DNA of 64,000 nucleotides from Salipiger thiooxidans (GTDB lineage Bacteria; Pseudomonadota; Alphaproteobacteria; Rhodobacterales; Rhodobacteraceae): NCBI RefSeq assembly GCF_900102075.1, contig NZ_FNAV01000007.1, positions 186,001 to 250,000 of the forward strand, read 5' to 3'. Shown piece by piece: positions 7,885 to 16,213 of this stretch (position 1 is its first letter; each line of letters starts with the position of its first letter). The notes under the pieces were generated by a model. It saw only the letters and a program-made list of their open reading frames with translations, ran no database searches and was not told where the DNA came from. The position numbers and the translations under genes were made by a program.

Positions 7885-7910
7885 AGGGGCGCCATTCGTG
7901 GCGCCCCTTT
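7885..7910 (+). terminator. Rho-independent terminator
   Basis: A 10-bp perfect stem (AGGGGCGCCA / TGGCGCCCCT) with a TTCG tetraloop followed by TTT lies 43 bases after the stop of the small exported protein gene. Confidence 0.85.
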
Positions 7911-8129
7911 ATGAGTCTGCCCCCATAGGACCACCCGTCCCGAGCCCCGCCGGGAAACCTCCGGTCGTCGCGGACAGCCCCCGGATCCGACCGTCCCGGG
8001 CACAGATGCACTCACTTTTTTTACGTGTGATAGCGCATTCCATTCAATCTTGAAGCGAATCCGTTCGCGTGAGACGATCCTTGGATACTCGCGAACCATT
8101 TGAAATTCAGATTGAGGACCCGATTTGCC

Positions 8130-10466
8130 ATGCGCTCTCAGCTCATTCGTCGATCGACGCGGCACGCCGTTTCCGGACTCGTCGTCTTTGTTTCCCTGAC
8201 CGCGAGCGGTGCCACCGCACAGGACATCGCCACGCTGCCCCGCGCCGCCGCCATGGCCCGGACCTCGACGCCGGACTGGCTGGTGCCCACCGGCGGGATG
8301 GAGCTCGCGCCGCCCGCGCAGGCCGAAGCGATGATCGAGACCGACGACTGCCTCGGGGCGGATGTCTGTTACGACCTCTCCCTGCGCTATGTCGACGGCA
8401 CCTTCCGCAACCCGTCCTTCCCCGAGGACGACCCCCGAGGCTTCGACGATGTGCGCCTGCGCGCCTACGCGGGGCTGGTACTCGACGACACCGGCGCGCC
8501 GGTCGCGCAGAACACCCCCTTCGTCGCACCGGTGGTCGAGATCGCGCCCGGTGACACGTTCCGCCTGACCTTCGAGAACGAGCTGCCGCGCCCGGGGGAC
8601 ATGGTGCTTCCGGGCGAGGCGGCGAACGGCGGGCCGCTGCGCTGCAGCGGGGAGCCCGCCGATCACAACACCCCGCATTGCTCGAGCTTCAACCTCACCA
8701 ACGTGCACACCCACGGGCTCTGGGTCAGCCCCCTGGGGAACAGCGACAACGTGCTGCTGACGGTGAACCCGGGCATCAAGTTCACCTATGAGTACAACAT
8801 TCCCAACGACCACCCGACGGGCACCTTCTGGTACCACGCCCACCGTCACGGCTCGACCGCCCCGCAGGTGTCGAGCGGCATGGCGGGCATCCTGCTCATC
8901 CGCGGCAACCGGCAGCCGGTGCTCGGGGCCGGGGGCTGGGCGCTGCCGGGGGATCTCGACGTGGTGCTGCCGCGCCCGGGGGTCGGCTCCTACAACGTGA
9001 CCTTCCCAGAGCGCACCATGCTGTTCCAGCAGATCGCCTATGCCTGCCGCTGGACGCGCGCGCAGTTGAACGCGCTGGCCGATGGCGGAACGGCACCGGA
9101 CGCGCTGCCCGCGGTGGGCTCGATCAAGACCGACCCGGCCACGGGCAACTGGATCTGCGACGAGGGCGACGTGGGCGGGGTCGAGCCCGGCCCGGTCAGC
9201 GCCTTCGACCAGCTCACGCCCGCCGCATGGCCCGCCTCGGGACGCTACACCGCGATCAACGGCGGCATCCAGCAGGAGCAGCCCGGCGCCGTCGCCGGGC
9301 GGGTCGAGCGCTGGCGGCTCATCCACGGCGGGGTCCGCGAGACCATCGGCCTGCAGATCCGCAAGGTCGAATCCCAGCCCGCAGAGGCGCTGCGCACCCG
9401 GCTGGCCGACAGTGCCGAGGGCCGCGAGAGGGCGGGCGAGACCGTGGACCAGTTTTGCTCGGGCGAGCCCATCGAGCTCGTGCGCGTGGCGACCGACGGG
9501 CTGACGCGGCCCGACATTCTTACCGGCTCCGAGGTCATCCTGCAGCCCGCCTATCGCGAGGACATCCTCGTGAGCTTCCCCTCGGAAGGCACCTACTGCA
9601 TCGTCGATGCCGAGAGCGCGGCGCAGGCGGACATCAACGTCAACGACAATGACAGTGCCATCCTCGGCTTCATCGAGGTGGCGCCCGCGGAGGCCCCGCT
9701 CGAGGGCGGGGGCGGCGCGGACCACGTGCTGGCGATGCTCGGGCAGTCGATCTCGGAGACGATCACCGACCCGGCCGCGCGCGATGCCGCGCTCTCGGAT
9801 CTCGCCGACGGCCGGCTCGACGCCTTCGTCAAGCACCGCGATATCGCGGATCCCGAGGTCTCGGGGCATCAGACCGTGGGCTTCGCGCTCAACCTCAACC
9901 CCACGGGGGTCGCCTTCGAGATCGGGACCTTCGTGCCGACCCATGTCAGCAACGGTGCCCCCTTCGCGCTGGTCAATGCGGCCTCCTATGAGGCGACGCG
10001 GATCGACCGGGTGCTGCCGCTCGGCGGGGTCGACGAGTGGACGCTGTCCTCCTTCGGCAGCATCCCCGTGGGTCACCCGTTCCATATCCACGTGAACCCG
10101 TTCCAGATCGTCGAGGTGCTGAAGTACCGGCCCGATCCCGGCTGCCCCTCGGCCGAGGGCGCGCAAGGCTGCGACATCGATCCGAACGATCCCTCGACCT
10201 ACATCGACGTGAGCGGCCCGGACGGGATCGAGCCACAGTACGCGGGTTTCAAGGGCGCGTGGAAGGACACGCTCTTCATCCTGCCGGGCTACCTCGTGAA
10301 GACGCGGACCCGCTACGAGCGCTACATCGGCGACTTCGTGATGCACTGCCACATCCTCGACCACGAGGATCAGGGGATGATGCAGAACATCCGCATCGCG
10401 CTCCCCGACGGCAAGGGCGGTTTCGACCGGCCGATGACGGAACACGGCGCGCATTCCGGCGGGTGA
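8130..10466 (+). CDS. Multicopper oxidase, exported
   Basis: A 778-residue protein from ATG 8130 (GAGGA ribosome binding site); a TTG ten codons upstream is less likely. A signal peptide ends near the ATAQD sequence. Copper ligands are all visible: HTHGLW at about residue 193, WYHAHRHG at about 234, HPFHIHVNPFQ at about 649 and HCHILDHEDQG at about 739, giving the type 1 site and the trinuclear cluster. At nearly 780 residues it is longer than three-domain laccases (about 450-600) because of a central part rich in Asp/Glu between the cupredoxin domains. Family members oxidise phenols, Mn(II), Cu(I) or Fe(II) with reduction of O2. No copper chaperone or sensor gene is adjacent, so the substrate is open. 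Confidence 0.88.
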   Translation: MRSQLIRRSTRHAVSGLVVFVSLTASGATAQDIATLPRAAAMARTSTPDWLVPTGGMELAPPAQAEAMIETDDCLGADVCYDLSLRYVDGTFRNPSFPEDDPRGFDDVRLRAYAGLVLDDTGAPVAQNTPFVAPVVEIAPGDTFRLTFENELPRPGDMVLPGEAANGGPLRCSGEPADHNTPHCSSFNLTNVHTHGLWVSPLGNSDNVLLTVNPGIKFTYEYNIPNDHPTGTFWYHAHRHGSTAPQVSSGMAGILLIRGNRQPVLGAGGWALPGDLDVVLPRPGVGSYNVTFPERTMLFQQIAYACRWTRAQLNALADGGTAPDALPAVGSIKTDPATGNWICDEGDVGGVEPGPVSAFDQLTPAAWPASGRYTAINGGIQQEQPGAVAGRVERWRLIHGGVRETIGLQIRKVESQPAEALRTRLADSAEGRERAGETVDQFCSGEPIELVRVATDGLTRPDILTGSEVILQPAYREDILVSFPSEGTYCIVDAESAAQADINVNDNDSAILGFIEVAPAEAPLEGGGGADHVLAMLGQSISETITDPAARDAALSDLADGRLDAFVKHRDIADPEVSGHQTVGFALNLNPTGVAFEIGTFVPTHVSNGAPFALVNAASYEATRIDRVLPLGGVDEWTLSSFGSIPVGHPFHIHVNPFQIVEVLKYRPDPGCPSAEGAQGCDIDPNDPSTYIDVSGPDGIEPQYAGFKGAWKDTLFILPGYLVKTRTRYERYIGDFVMHCHILDHEDQGMMQNIRIALPDGKGGFDRPMTEHGAHSGG

Positions 10467-11317
10467 GATGGCGAGGCGCTGCGCGCGGCTGGGGTGCGGC
10501 GCGCCGTTTGCGGAGGCATATCGGTTGAGGCGGGGTTGAGGGTTGCATGGCCGTTGGCGATGGCATCCTCTGCCTCTGCCTCTGCCTCTGCCTCTGCCTC
10601 TGCCTCTGCCTCTGCCTCTGCCTCTGCCTCTGCCGCCCGGCGCGGGCTGTCGGGCCGCTCAACGCGCTCCGACCGAACCGGTGAGCAGGAGCGTTGCAGG
10701 CCAAAAGCGGCGGAACCGCCGACGCGTCCAGGGACTTCGCCTCGGTGCTGCCGATCGAGCTCACGCTGACCGATTGCCACGGCATCGAGAAGGTGGCGGA
10801 CCTGCCCCGTCGGCTCGACGACCGCGGAAGCCCGCGTGCCTGTGTGCCGACGACCGGCCACATCGCGCAGTCCCGCCCGTCGAGCGACATTGCCATCTTC
10901 TCGCCCTCTGCCGGGTTGTTGCGGCTGAGGCGCTTCGACGGCGAGATGGGGACCATGGGCCGGAGCGGCGCGGTGCCGGTGCGGATCGAACGCGCCGAGT
11001 GATCCTGAGCGCTTCGCCGACAGGGTGCCGCCCCGCAGCCGCGGGCTATCGTTGAGCGCAATCGACGTACGGCGGACGGGCCCGGTCGATGACCTCAGGC
11101 ATTTGGGGCGGGGGCTTCGAACGATCATCCTGCCCTCACCTCTCGACCAGCCCAGGCTCGCGCACTATCTCGGTTCTGAGATGGGTCGCGCTGCGGCCCG
11201 GCTGTTGAGCAAGATGGACAATGGCCAGCGTCCCGCAGCGCCGCCATTTCATGTTCCGAACCGAGTCCCCGATCCCGGGGGCCTGGATCTTTCCGCGTTT
11301 GTATCGAGGGATCCGTG
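10467..11317. other. 851-bp stretch without a convincing gene
   Basis: Open frames occur on both strands (for example 10694-11002 plus, 102 codons) but none shows a recognisable domain or a good ribosome binding site, and the codon pattern is unlike the neighbours. The only clear structure is the CCTCTG microsatellite at 10567-10632. This may be an old, eroded gene region. Confidence 0.45.
10567..10632. repeat. Hexanucleotide microsatellite, 11 perfect CCTCTG copies
   Basis: Eleven exact tandem copies of CCTCTG occupy 66 bases about 100 bases after the multicopper oxidase stop. In one plus-strand frame it would encode alternating Ser-Ala. Perfect copies imply recent expansion by slipped-strand replication. 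Confidence 0.95.
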
Positions 11318-12379
11318 ATGAGCCGCCGTCCCGCCTTTCGCTCTGCCGCCGCGACCCTTGGGCTTGGCGCCGTGGGTGGGCTCTTTGCCGCCTGTGCGCG
11401 CGGGCCGCGCAACCCCTATTACAGCGGGCCGGTGAGCGATCACTTCGATGGCACGCGCTTCTTCAATCCCGACGGCGCGCCGCCCCGCGGCTTTCGCGAC
11501 CTCCTGCGCTGGCGGTTCGGCGACAAGCCCGACGAGTGGCCCGCGACGGTGCCGCTTCAGGCGCAGGTCCGTCCCGCCGAGCGCGTCGATGACCTGACCG
11601 TCACGATGGTCGGCCATGCCACCATGCTGATCCAGACCGCCGGGCTCAACATCCTCACCGATCCGGTCTGGTCGGACCGGGCCTCGCCGGTCTCCTTTGC
11701 CGGGCCGAAGCGGGTGATCGCGCCGGGGATCGCCTTCGACGACCTGCCGCCCATCGACGTCGTGCTGCTGTCGCACAACCATTACGACCACCTCGACCTG
11801 GCCACGCTCGGGCGCCTGAAGGCCGCGCATGACCCGCGGGTCATCACGCCTCTCGGCAATGATACGTTGATCGCCGGGACGGGCCTGCGCTGCGAGACGC
11901 TGGACTGGGGAGACCAGACCACGGCGGCGCATCTGGGCGTGCATTGCGTGCCCTCGCACCACTGGTCCGCGCGCGGGGTCGGGGATCGGTCGATGGCGCT
12001 CTGGGGCGGGTTCGTGCTGACCGGAGGGGCGGGGCCGCTGCTCTTCATCGGCGACACCGGCTTCGATCAGGGCCGCCCCTACAGCGCCATCCCGGACCGC
12101 TTCGGCCCGCTGCGCGCGGCGCTGCTGCCCATCGGGGCCTACGATCCGGAATGGTTCTTGGCCGACCAGCACCAGAACCCGGACGAGGCGGTGCGGGGGC
12201 TCATGCTGAGCGGGGCAGCCTATGGCATCGGTCACCACTGGGGCGCCATCCAGCTCACCAACGAGTCCCGCGAGGCGCCGTTCGAGGCGCTTGAGACCGC
12301 CAAGCAGACCCATGGCATGGCCCCGGATCGCTTCCGCGCGCTGCGCCCGGGCGAGGCCTGGGCGATTCCCGCCGTCTGA
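11318..12379 (+). CDS. MBL-fold metallo-hydrolase, NAPE-PLD/UlaG-like, probable lipoprotein
   Basis: A 353-residue protein; ATG 11318 is chosen because GAGGG lies 7 bases upstream (a GTG directly before it is also in frame). The N-terminus RRPAFR, a hydrophobic stretch and GLFAAC look like a Tat or Sec lipoprotein signal with Cys as the lipidated residue. The metallo-beta-lactamase fold is shown by VGHATMLI, ILTDPVWSDRASP, the metal motif LLSHNHYDHLD, PSHHWSARG and FIGDTGFD. This arrangement matches N-acyl-phosphatidylethanolamine phospholipase D-like or L-ascorbate-6-phosphate lactonase-like hydrolases. A role in the cell envelope with a lipid substrate is possible but unproven. Confidence 0.82.
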   Translation: MSRRPAFRSAAATLGLGAVGGLFAACARGPRNPYYSGPVSDHFDGTRFFNPDGAPPRGFRDLLRWRFGDKPDEWPATVPLQAQVRPAERVDDLTVTMVGHATMLIQTAGLNILTDPVWSDRASPVSFAGPKRVIAPGIAFDDLPPIDVVLLSHNHYDHLDLATLGRLKAAHDPRVITPLGNDTLIAGTGLRCETLDWGDQTTAAHLGVHCVPSHHWSARGVGDRSMALWGGFVLTGGAGPLLFIGDTGFDQGRPYSAIPDRFGPLRAALLPIGAYDPEWFLADQHQNPDEAVRGLMLSGAAYGIGHHWGAIQLTNESREAPFEALETAKQTHGMAPDRFRALRPGEAWAIPAV

Positions 12380-12545
12380 AAAGGGTCCCGGCTCATTGAT
12401 GGGCGGCGCTCATGCCTGCCTGTAGTCTTCCACAGATTTTCATGGAGCGGAGGCGCCGCTACATCGTGGGCCAGAGGCGGCCACCCTTGCCGCCGAGCGA
12501 CCCAGCCGGCCCCAGGACGGGCCGCAAGATGAAAAGAGCTTCGGG

Positions 12546-12655
12546 GTGCTTCAGGAAATCCAGACCCTCCCCAACGGTGTCGCCAATCCGAAACCCGGCC
12601 TCGGCACATGGATGATCGACGACGACAAGGTTGCCGATGCCGTCAAGGCCGCCGG
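12546..12655 (+). pseudogene. Aldo/keto reductase N-terminal fragment
   Basis: The plus frame reads TLPNGVANPKPGLGTWMIDD followed by DKVADAVKAA, the first strand and helix of an aldo/keto reductase. It stops being similar after about 35 codons, where a different gene fragment begins in another frame. Only the extreme N-terminus is left. Confidence 0.55.
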
Positions 12656-12657
12656 CG

Positions 12658-13345
12658 AACGTCTCGCGGCGGGGCTTCCTTGCAGGGTCCGGTACGCTGG
12701 TGCTTGCAACCGTGCTTCCGCTGCGCCCGAAGCGTGGGCAGGAGGCTGCTGTTGTCGAGGCCTGTCTCGAGCTGCGTCCGGATGCCACGGCGCTGCTGCG
12801 CAGCCCGTTCATCGAGGGCGGGCAGGTCATCTTCACAGCCTTGGCGCAGATCGTCGGCGAGGAGCGCGACCTCGCGCCCGAGAGCTTCTCGGTCTAGATC
12901 GCGCCCGCGGGCGGCCCCTTCGCCATCATGGGCGGCGACGGCCTGACCGGCGGCAGCATGTCGACCCGCACCGGCTACCGGGTGATGCGCAGGCCCTGCG
13001 CCGCCGCGGGGACGATGCTGTCGAGGCCTCAGAGCTGACCACCGAGCCCGGCACCGTGGTGTATGAGGCCTCGGGCCGTCGCGCCGCCCATGGCGATCTG
13101 GCCGCCGCCGCGATGGACACTCCCGCGCCTGCCGAGCCCGTGCTCAAGGATCCGGCCGGCTTCCGCTGGATCGGTTCGGACCTGCGGCTCTTCGGCGTGC
13201 GGGCGAAGTCGACCGACCGTCAGTCATATGCCATCGACGTCGCGGTCGACTGCATGCTGCTGGCCGCGCCTCGGCCTCACGCCACCCTCGTTCACCAACC
13301 GGGCCGGGACTGAGGCGATGCGCGGCGTGCACTCGGTGTAGATGC
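12658..13345 (+). pseudogene. Remnant of isoquinoline 1-oxidoreductase beta subunit-like molybdoenzyme
   Basis: Pieces in more than one frame fit the large subunit of the IorB/aldehyde oxidase group: a Tat-type start NVSRRGFLAGSGTLVLA, then ELRPDATALLRSPFIEGGQV, IVGEERDLAPESFSV, an in-frame TAG at 12895, APAGGPFAIMGGDGLTGGSM, then LTTEPGTVVYEASGRRAAHG, and FRWIGSDLRLFGVRAKS. The full protein has over 700 residues; about 220 remain, with internal deletions, a stop and frameshifts. It is dead. Confidence 0.6.
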
Positions 13346-13417
13346 TCGACGGCACCGCCCGGGCCCGCGGCGTCGCCATGGCTCCCCCCTTCGCCGCATC
13401 GGGGCCATGGCTCCCGG

Positions 13418-13882
13418 TCAGGGATAGTCTTCGCGGGTGAGCGGCGGGCGGAAGGTCAGGATGTCGCCTCGGTGCATCGCGATGTTCATGCGAAACGCCT
13501 CTGCCACGCGCTCGGAGCGCGCGATGAAGAGCGCGGCGGTGCGCTCGGGGCAGAGGTCGGTCACCGTGTGCCGGAAGATCGCGAGCCAGCGCCGGAAATG
13601 CGCGTCGCCCAGCTCCTCGATGGCGAGGTGCTTCGGCATCGGCTTGCCGGTGTAACTGCGCGTGCCCAGCAGGGCGGAGCTCCAGAAGGCGGTGATCTTC
13701 TCGAGGTGTTCCGGCCAGTGATCGTCGGCGATGCGGGCGTGGAACACCGGTCCGATGAGGGGGTCCGCGCGCACGAGGTCGTAGAAGCGGTGCACGACGC
13801 GGCGGACCATGGCCTCGTCGAGACCTTCGGCGATGGCCTCGTCGGTGGTCGGCTCGTGCCGGCGTTTGCGGGCCGGGATCAT
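13418..13882 (-). CDS. Group III truncated haemoglobin
   Basis: A 154-residue protein whose ATG at 13882 overlaps the stop of the SufR-like gene by 4 bases (ATGA). Globin features are visible: VVHRFYDLVRADPLIGPVF, WPEHLEKITAFWSSALLG, KPMPKHLAIEELGDAHFRRW (the conserved haem-binding His region), and FRMNIAMHRGD. Group III truncated haemoglobins (Cgb-like) bind O2 and NO and are linked to nitrosative or oxidative stress defence. Cotranscription with an iron-sulfur regulator, back to back with sodB, fits that role. Confidence 0.85.
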   Translation of the reverse strand: MIPARKRRHEPTTDEAIAEGLDEAMVRRVVHRFYDLVRADPLIGPVFHARIADDHWPEHLEKITAFWSSALLGTRSYTGKPMPKHLAIEELGDAHFRRWLAIFRHTVTDLCPERTAALFIARSERVAEAFRMNIAMHRGDILTFRPPLTREDYP

Positions 13883-14544
13883 GCCACCGTCTCCCGCACA
13901 ACGTAGGTGCAGCGGCGCCCGCCGCTCACGATGTGCTCGTCGCGCTCGATGGTGGCGCCGCCGCCGAGCGCGTTCTGGAACACCGCCTTCTCGGCGCGGC
14001 AGAAGCCCTGGCAGAAGCTGGCGGCGGCGCAGATCGGGCAGTGGTTCTCGACCAGCAGCAGCGCGCCGTCCTCGCCCTCTTCCACCTGCGCCATGTAGCC
14101 CTCGGCATTGCGCAGCTCGGCCAGTTTCTCCAGCCGCTCCCGGGTGCCGGTGCAGCCCGACAGGGCGTCGAGGTAATGCGCCAGCGTCGTCGCCTCGCGC
14201 TCGGCAATCACCCGGTCGAGCGCCTCGGCGCCCAGCACCTCGGAGATGCTGCGCAGGATGTCCACTGTCAGCGCCGCGTGGGTGTCGGGAAAGCGCGCCT
14301 GTCCCTTTTCCGAAAGATGCCAATAGGTTGAAGGCCGTCCGCGACCTGAGCTGCGGCGCTCTTCGGTAACCAGCCCGTCCTCGTGCAGCTTCAGGAGCTG
14401 CTGGCGCGCGGCCTCGCCGGTGATGCCGTGCCGGCGCCCGACCTCGGCCGAGGTCTGGGCGCCCTGCATCTTGAGCGTCATCAGCAGCCGCTCGGACGGG
14501 GCCCGCGGCGACCACGCCTTATTTTCCAAGTCATTGCTTGACAT
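13879..14544 (-). CDS. SufR-like iron-sulfur transcriptional regulator
   Basis: About 221 residues from ATG 14544 (a TTG 7 codons upstream is possible). The N-terminal winged HTH is visible (TSAEVGRRHGITGEAARQQL, then SSGRGRPSTYWHLSEKG). The C-terminal part carries ENHCPICAAASFCQGFCR, a Cys cluster (four Cys within 15 residues) as in SufR-type DeoR/ArsR-like regulators that hold a [4Fe-4S] cluster. SufR relatives repress suf or stress genes when their cluster is intact. Here the targets are probably its own operon with trHb and the divergent sodB, through the short shared intergenic region. Confidence 0.78.
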   Translation of the reverse strand: MSSNDLENKAWSPRAPSERLLMTLKMQGAQTSAEVGRRHGITGEAARQQLLKLHEDGLVTEERRSSGRGRPSTYWHLSEKGQARFPDTHAALTVDILRSISEVLGAEALDRVIAEREATTLAHYLDALSGCTGTRERLEKLAELRNAEGYMAQVEEGEDGALLLVENHCPICAAASFCQGFCRAEKAVFQNALGGGATIERDEHIVSGGRRCTYVVRETVA

Positions 14545-14574
14545 ATTGTTCTCGATGTTTATCAAAGCTCTTGC

Positions 14575-14590
14575 TTGTTTAATTAACCAA
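14575..14590. promoter_or_regulatory. Near-perfect palindrome between the SufR-like gene and sodB
   Basis: TTGTTTAATTAACCAA is an AT-centred palindrome with one mismatched pair, placed in the 89-base gap between the divergent genes. It is a good operator candidate for the neighbouring SufR-like protein or another iron/redox regulator. A TTGACA hexamer at 14538-14543 could belong to the plus-strand sodB promoter. Confidence 0.45.
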
Positions 14591-14633
14591 ACGGGCCGCG
14601 ACGTGCAAGCGTCGGCTCGAAAGGAGACCAGAG

Positions 14634-15236
14634 ATGACCTTTGACCTTCCCGCCCTGAGCTATTCCCACGCAGCCCTTGCCGAGCGCGGCATGAGCCAGG
14701 AAACGCTCGAGCTGCATCACGACAAGCACCACCAGGCCTATGTCACCGCGCTGAACGGCTTCGTCGAGGGCAACGCCGCCCTGCAGGGCAAGAGCCTCGA
14801 GGAGATCATCGCGCTGTCCTACGGCGACGAGGCGCTGGCGGGCGTCTTCAACCAGGCGGGCCAGCACTGGAACCACATTCACTTCTGGAACGCACTGTCG
14901 CCCAACGGTGGCGGCATCCCCGGCGCGCTTGAGGCCGGGCTGGTCGAGTCCTTCGGCTCGGTCGACGACTTCAAGGCCGCCTTCAAGACCGCGGCCACCA
15001 CGCAGTTCGGCTCGGGCTGGGCGTGGCTGATCCAGAAGGCCGACGGCAGCCTCGGCGTCACCAAGACCCCGAACGGCGTCAACCCGCTGGCCACAGGCGA
15101 GGGCACCGCGCTGCTGGGTCTCGATGTGTGGGAGCACAGCTACTACGTCGATTTCCGCAACCGCCGGCCCGACTACGTGAGCAACTTCCTCGACAACCTC
15201 GCGAACTACGAGTTCGCCGAAGCCAACCTCGCCTGA
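14634..15236 (+). CDS. sodB: Iron/manganese superoxide dismutase
   Basis: A 200-residue cytoplasmic enzyme dismutating superoxide to H2O2 and O2. AAGGAGA precedes ATG 14634. Metal-site motifs are complete: ELHHDKHHQAYV (first His ligand at residue 28), NQAGQHWNHIHFWNAL (second His), LGLDVWEHSYYVDFRNRRPDY (Asp and third His). FGSGWAWL and the pattern around it are more typical of the Fe type than the Mn type, but metal use cannot be settled by eye. Divergent from the regulator and truncated haemoglobin genes, it probably forms part of one oxidative/nitrosative stress locus. Confidence 0.92.
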   Translation: MTFDLPALSYSHAALAERGMSQETLELHHDKHHQAYVTALNGFVEGNAALQGKSLEEIIALSYGDEALAGVFNQAGQHWNHIHFWNALSPNGGGIPGALEAGLVESFGSVDDFKAAFKTAATTQFGSGWAWLIQKADGSLGVTKTPNGVNPLATGEGTALLGLDVWEHSYYVDFRNRRPDYVSNFLDNLANYEFAEANLA

Positions 15237-15246
15237 CCGGCTGCCA

Positions 15247-15276
15247 CCGGCCCTGTCCGGACACGGGCGGGGCCGG
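15247..15276 (+). terminator. GC-rich hairpin after sodB
   Basis: CCGGCCC and GGGCCGG arms with an inner TGTCC/GGACA pairing form a hairpin 10 bases after the sodB stop. The ABC gene at 15428 converges on it from the other side. There is no clear T-run. Confidence 0.45.
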
Positions 15277-15427
15277 TCGTCCGGTGCTGGAGGGGGGGGA
15301 GCGCGCTAAGGTATCTCCGGGCCCCGAGGGCTGGGTGTCGCGGGTGGCCCCCCATGACGAGGGCGGGGCGATTGCCATTGCGCCGCCCTCGCGCGGAAGC
15401 CGGGAGGAGACGGCGGCCCCGCGCCGG

Positions 15428-16213
15428 TCAGCGGCGGCGGCCGATGCGGGGGACGGCTTCGAGCAGCGATTGCGTGTAGGGATCCTGCGGGGCCGAGATG
15501 ATCTGCCGGGTCGTGCCCTGCTCGACCAGCCGGCCCTTGTGCATCACCGCGATGCGGTCGCAGAACTTCGCCACCGCCGCCATGTCGTGCGAGATGAAGA
15601 GATAGGAGGTCGTGCCCTTCAACTCGGCCATCAGGTCGAGGATCTGCTCGCGGATCGACACGTCGAGCGCCGAGACCGCCTCATCGGCCACGATCACCGA
15701 GGGCCCGGTCGAGATCGCGCGTGCAATGGCGATGCGCTGGCGCTGCCCGCCGGAGAATTCGTGCGGGTAGCGCCCCGCCGCGTCCTGCGGCAGGCCCACC
15801 CGTTCCAGCAGCACCGCCGCCGTGGCGAGGTTATGCGCCAGCTGACGGCTGCCGTGGGCGCGCAGGGTCTCGTGGATCTGCCGCCCGATGGTCATGCGCG
15901 GATTGAGCGAGGCGTAGGGGTCCTGGAAGATCATCTGGCATTTCGCCAGCCGCGCGTTGCGCTCGGCCCGCCCGACCCCGGAGATCGCGGTGCCCTCGTG
16001 AAGGATCTCTCCCGAGCTCATGGTCTCGAGCCCCACCACGATGCGCCCGAGCGTGGACTTGCCCGAACCGCTCTCTCCGACGATGCCCAGCGTCTCGGCA
16101 TGCCCCACCGCGAGGCTCACCCCGTTCAGGGCGTGCACATCGCGGCCGTTGACGCGGAAGCTCTTGGTCAGGTCGCGGACCTCGATGGCCGGCGCCGGCG
16201 TCTGGTCAGCCAT
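15428..16213 (-). CDS. ABC transporter ATPase, DppF/OppF type
   Basis: A 261-residue nucleotide-binding subunit with Walker A GESGSGKST, signature EFSGGQRQRIAIARA, Walker B VIVADEAVSALD and the switch His in FISHDMAAV. The usual C-terminal peptide-ABC extension is short (DPYTQSLLEAVP). It overlaps the DppD-type gene by 8 bases and ends the six-part transporter set. Its partner is the second ATPase; together they drive the two permeases. The operon with an amidase and a peptidase-like hydrolase points to uptake of a peptide or amide. Confidence 0.9.
   Translation of the reverse strand: MADQTPAPAIEVRDLTKSFRVNGRDVHALNGVSLAVGHAETLGIVGESGSGKSTLGRIVVGLETMSSGEILHEGTAISGVGRAERNARLAKCQMIFQDPYASLNPRMTIGRQIHETLRAHGSRQLAHNLATAAVLLERVGLPQDAAGRYPHEFSGGQRQRIAIARAISTGPSVIVADEAVSALDVSIREQILDLMAELKGTTSYLFISHDMAAVAKFCDRIAVMHKGRLVEQGTTRQIISAPQDPYTQSLLEAVPRIGRRR

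Noticed and set aside
7671-10454. Long minus-strand open frame opposite the multicopper oxidase
   Set aside because: The oxidase on the plus strand has complete copper motifs; the antisense frame has only low-complexity Arg/Gly/Val/Asp sequence.
10694-11002. Plus-strand frame of 102 codons after the microsatellite
   Set aside because: No recognisable motif and a codon pattern unlike neighbouring genes; kept only as part of an unassigned stretch.
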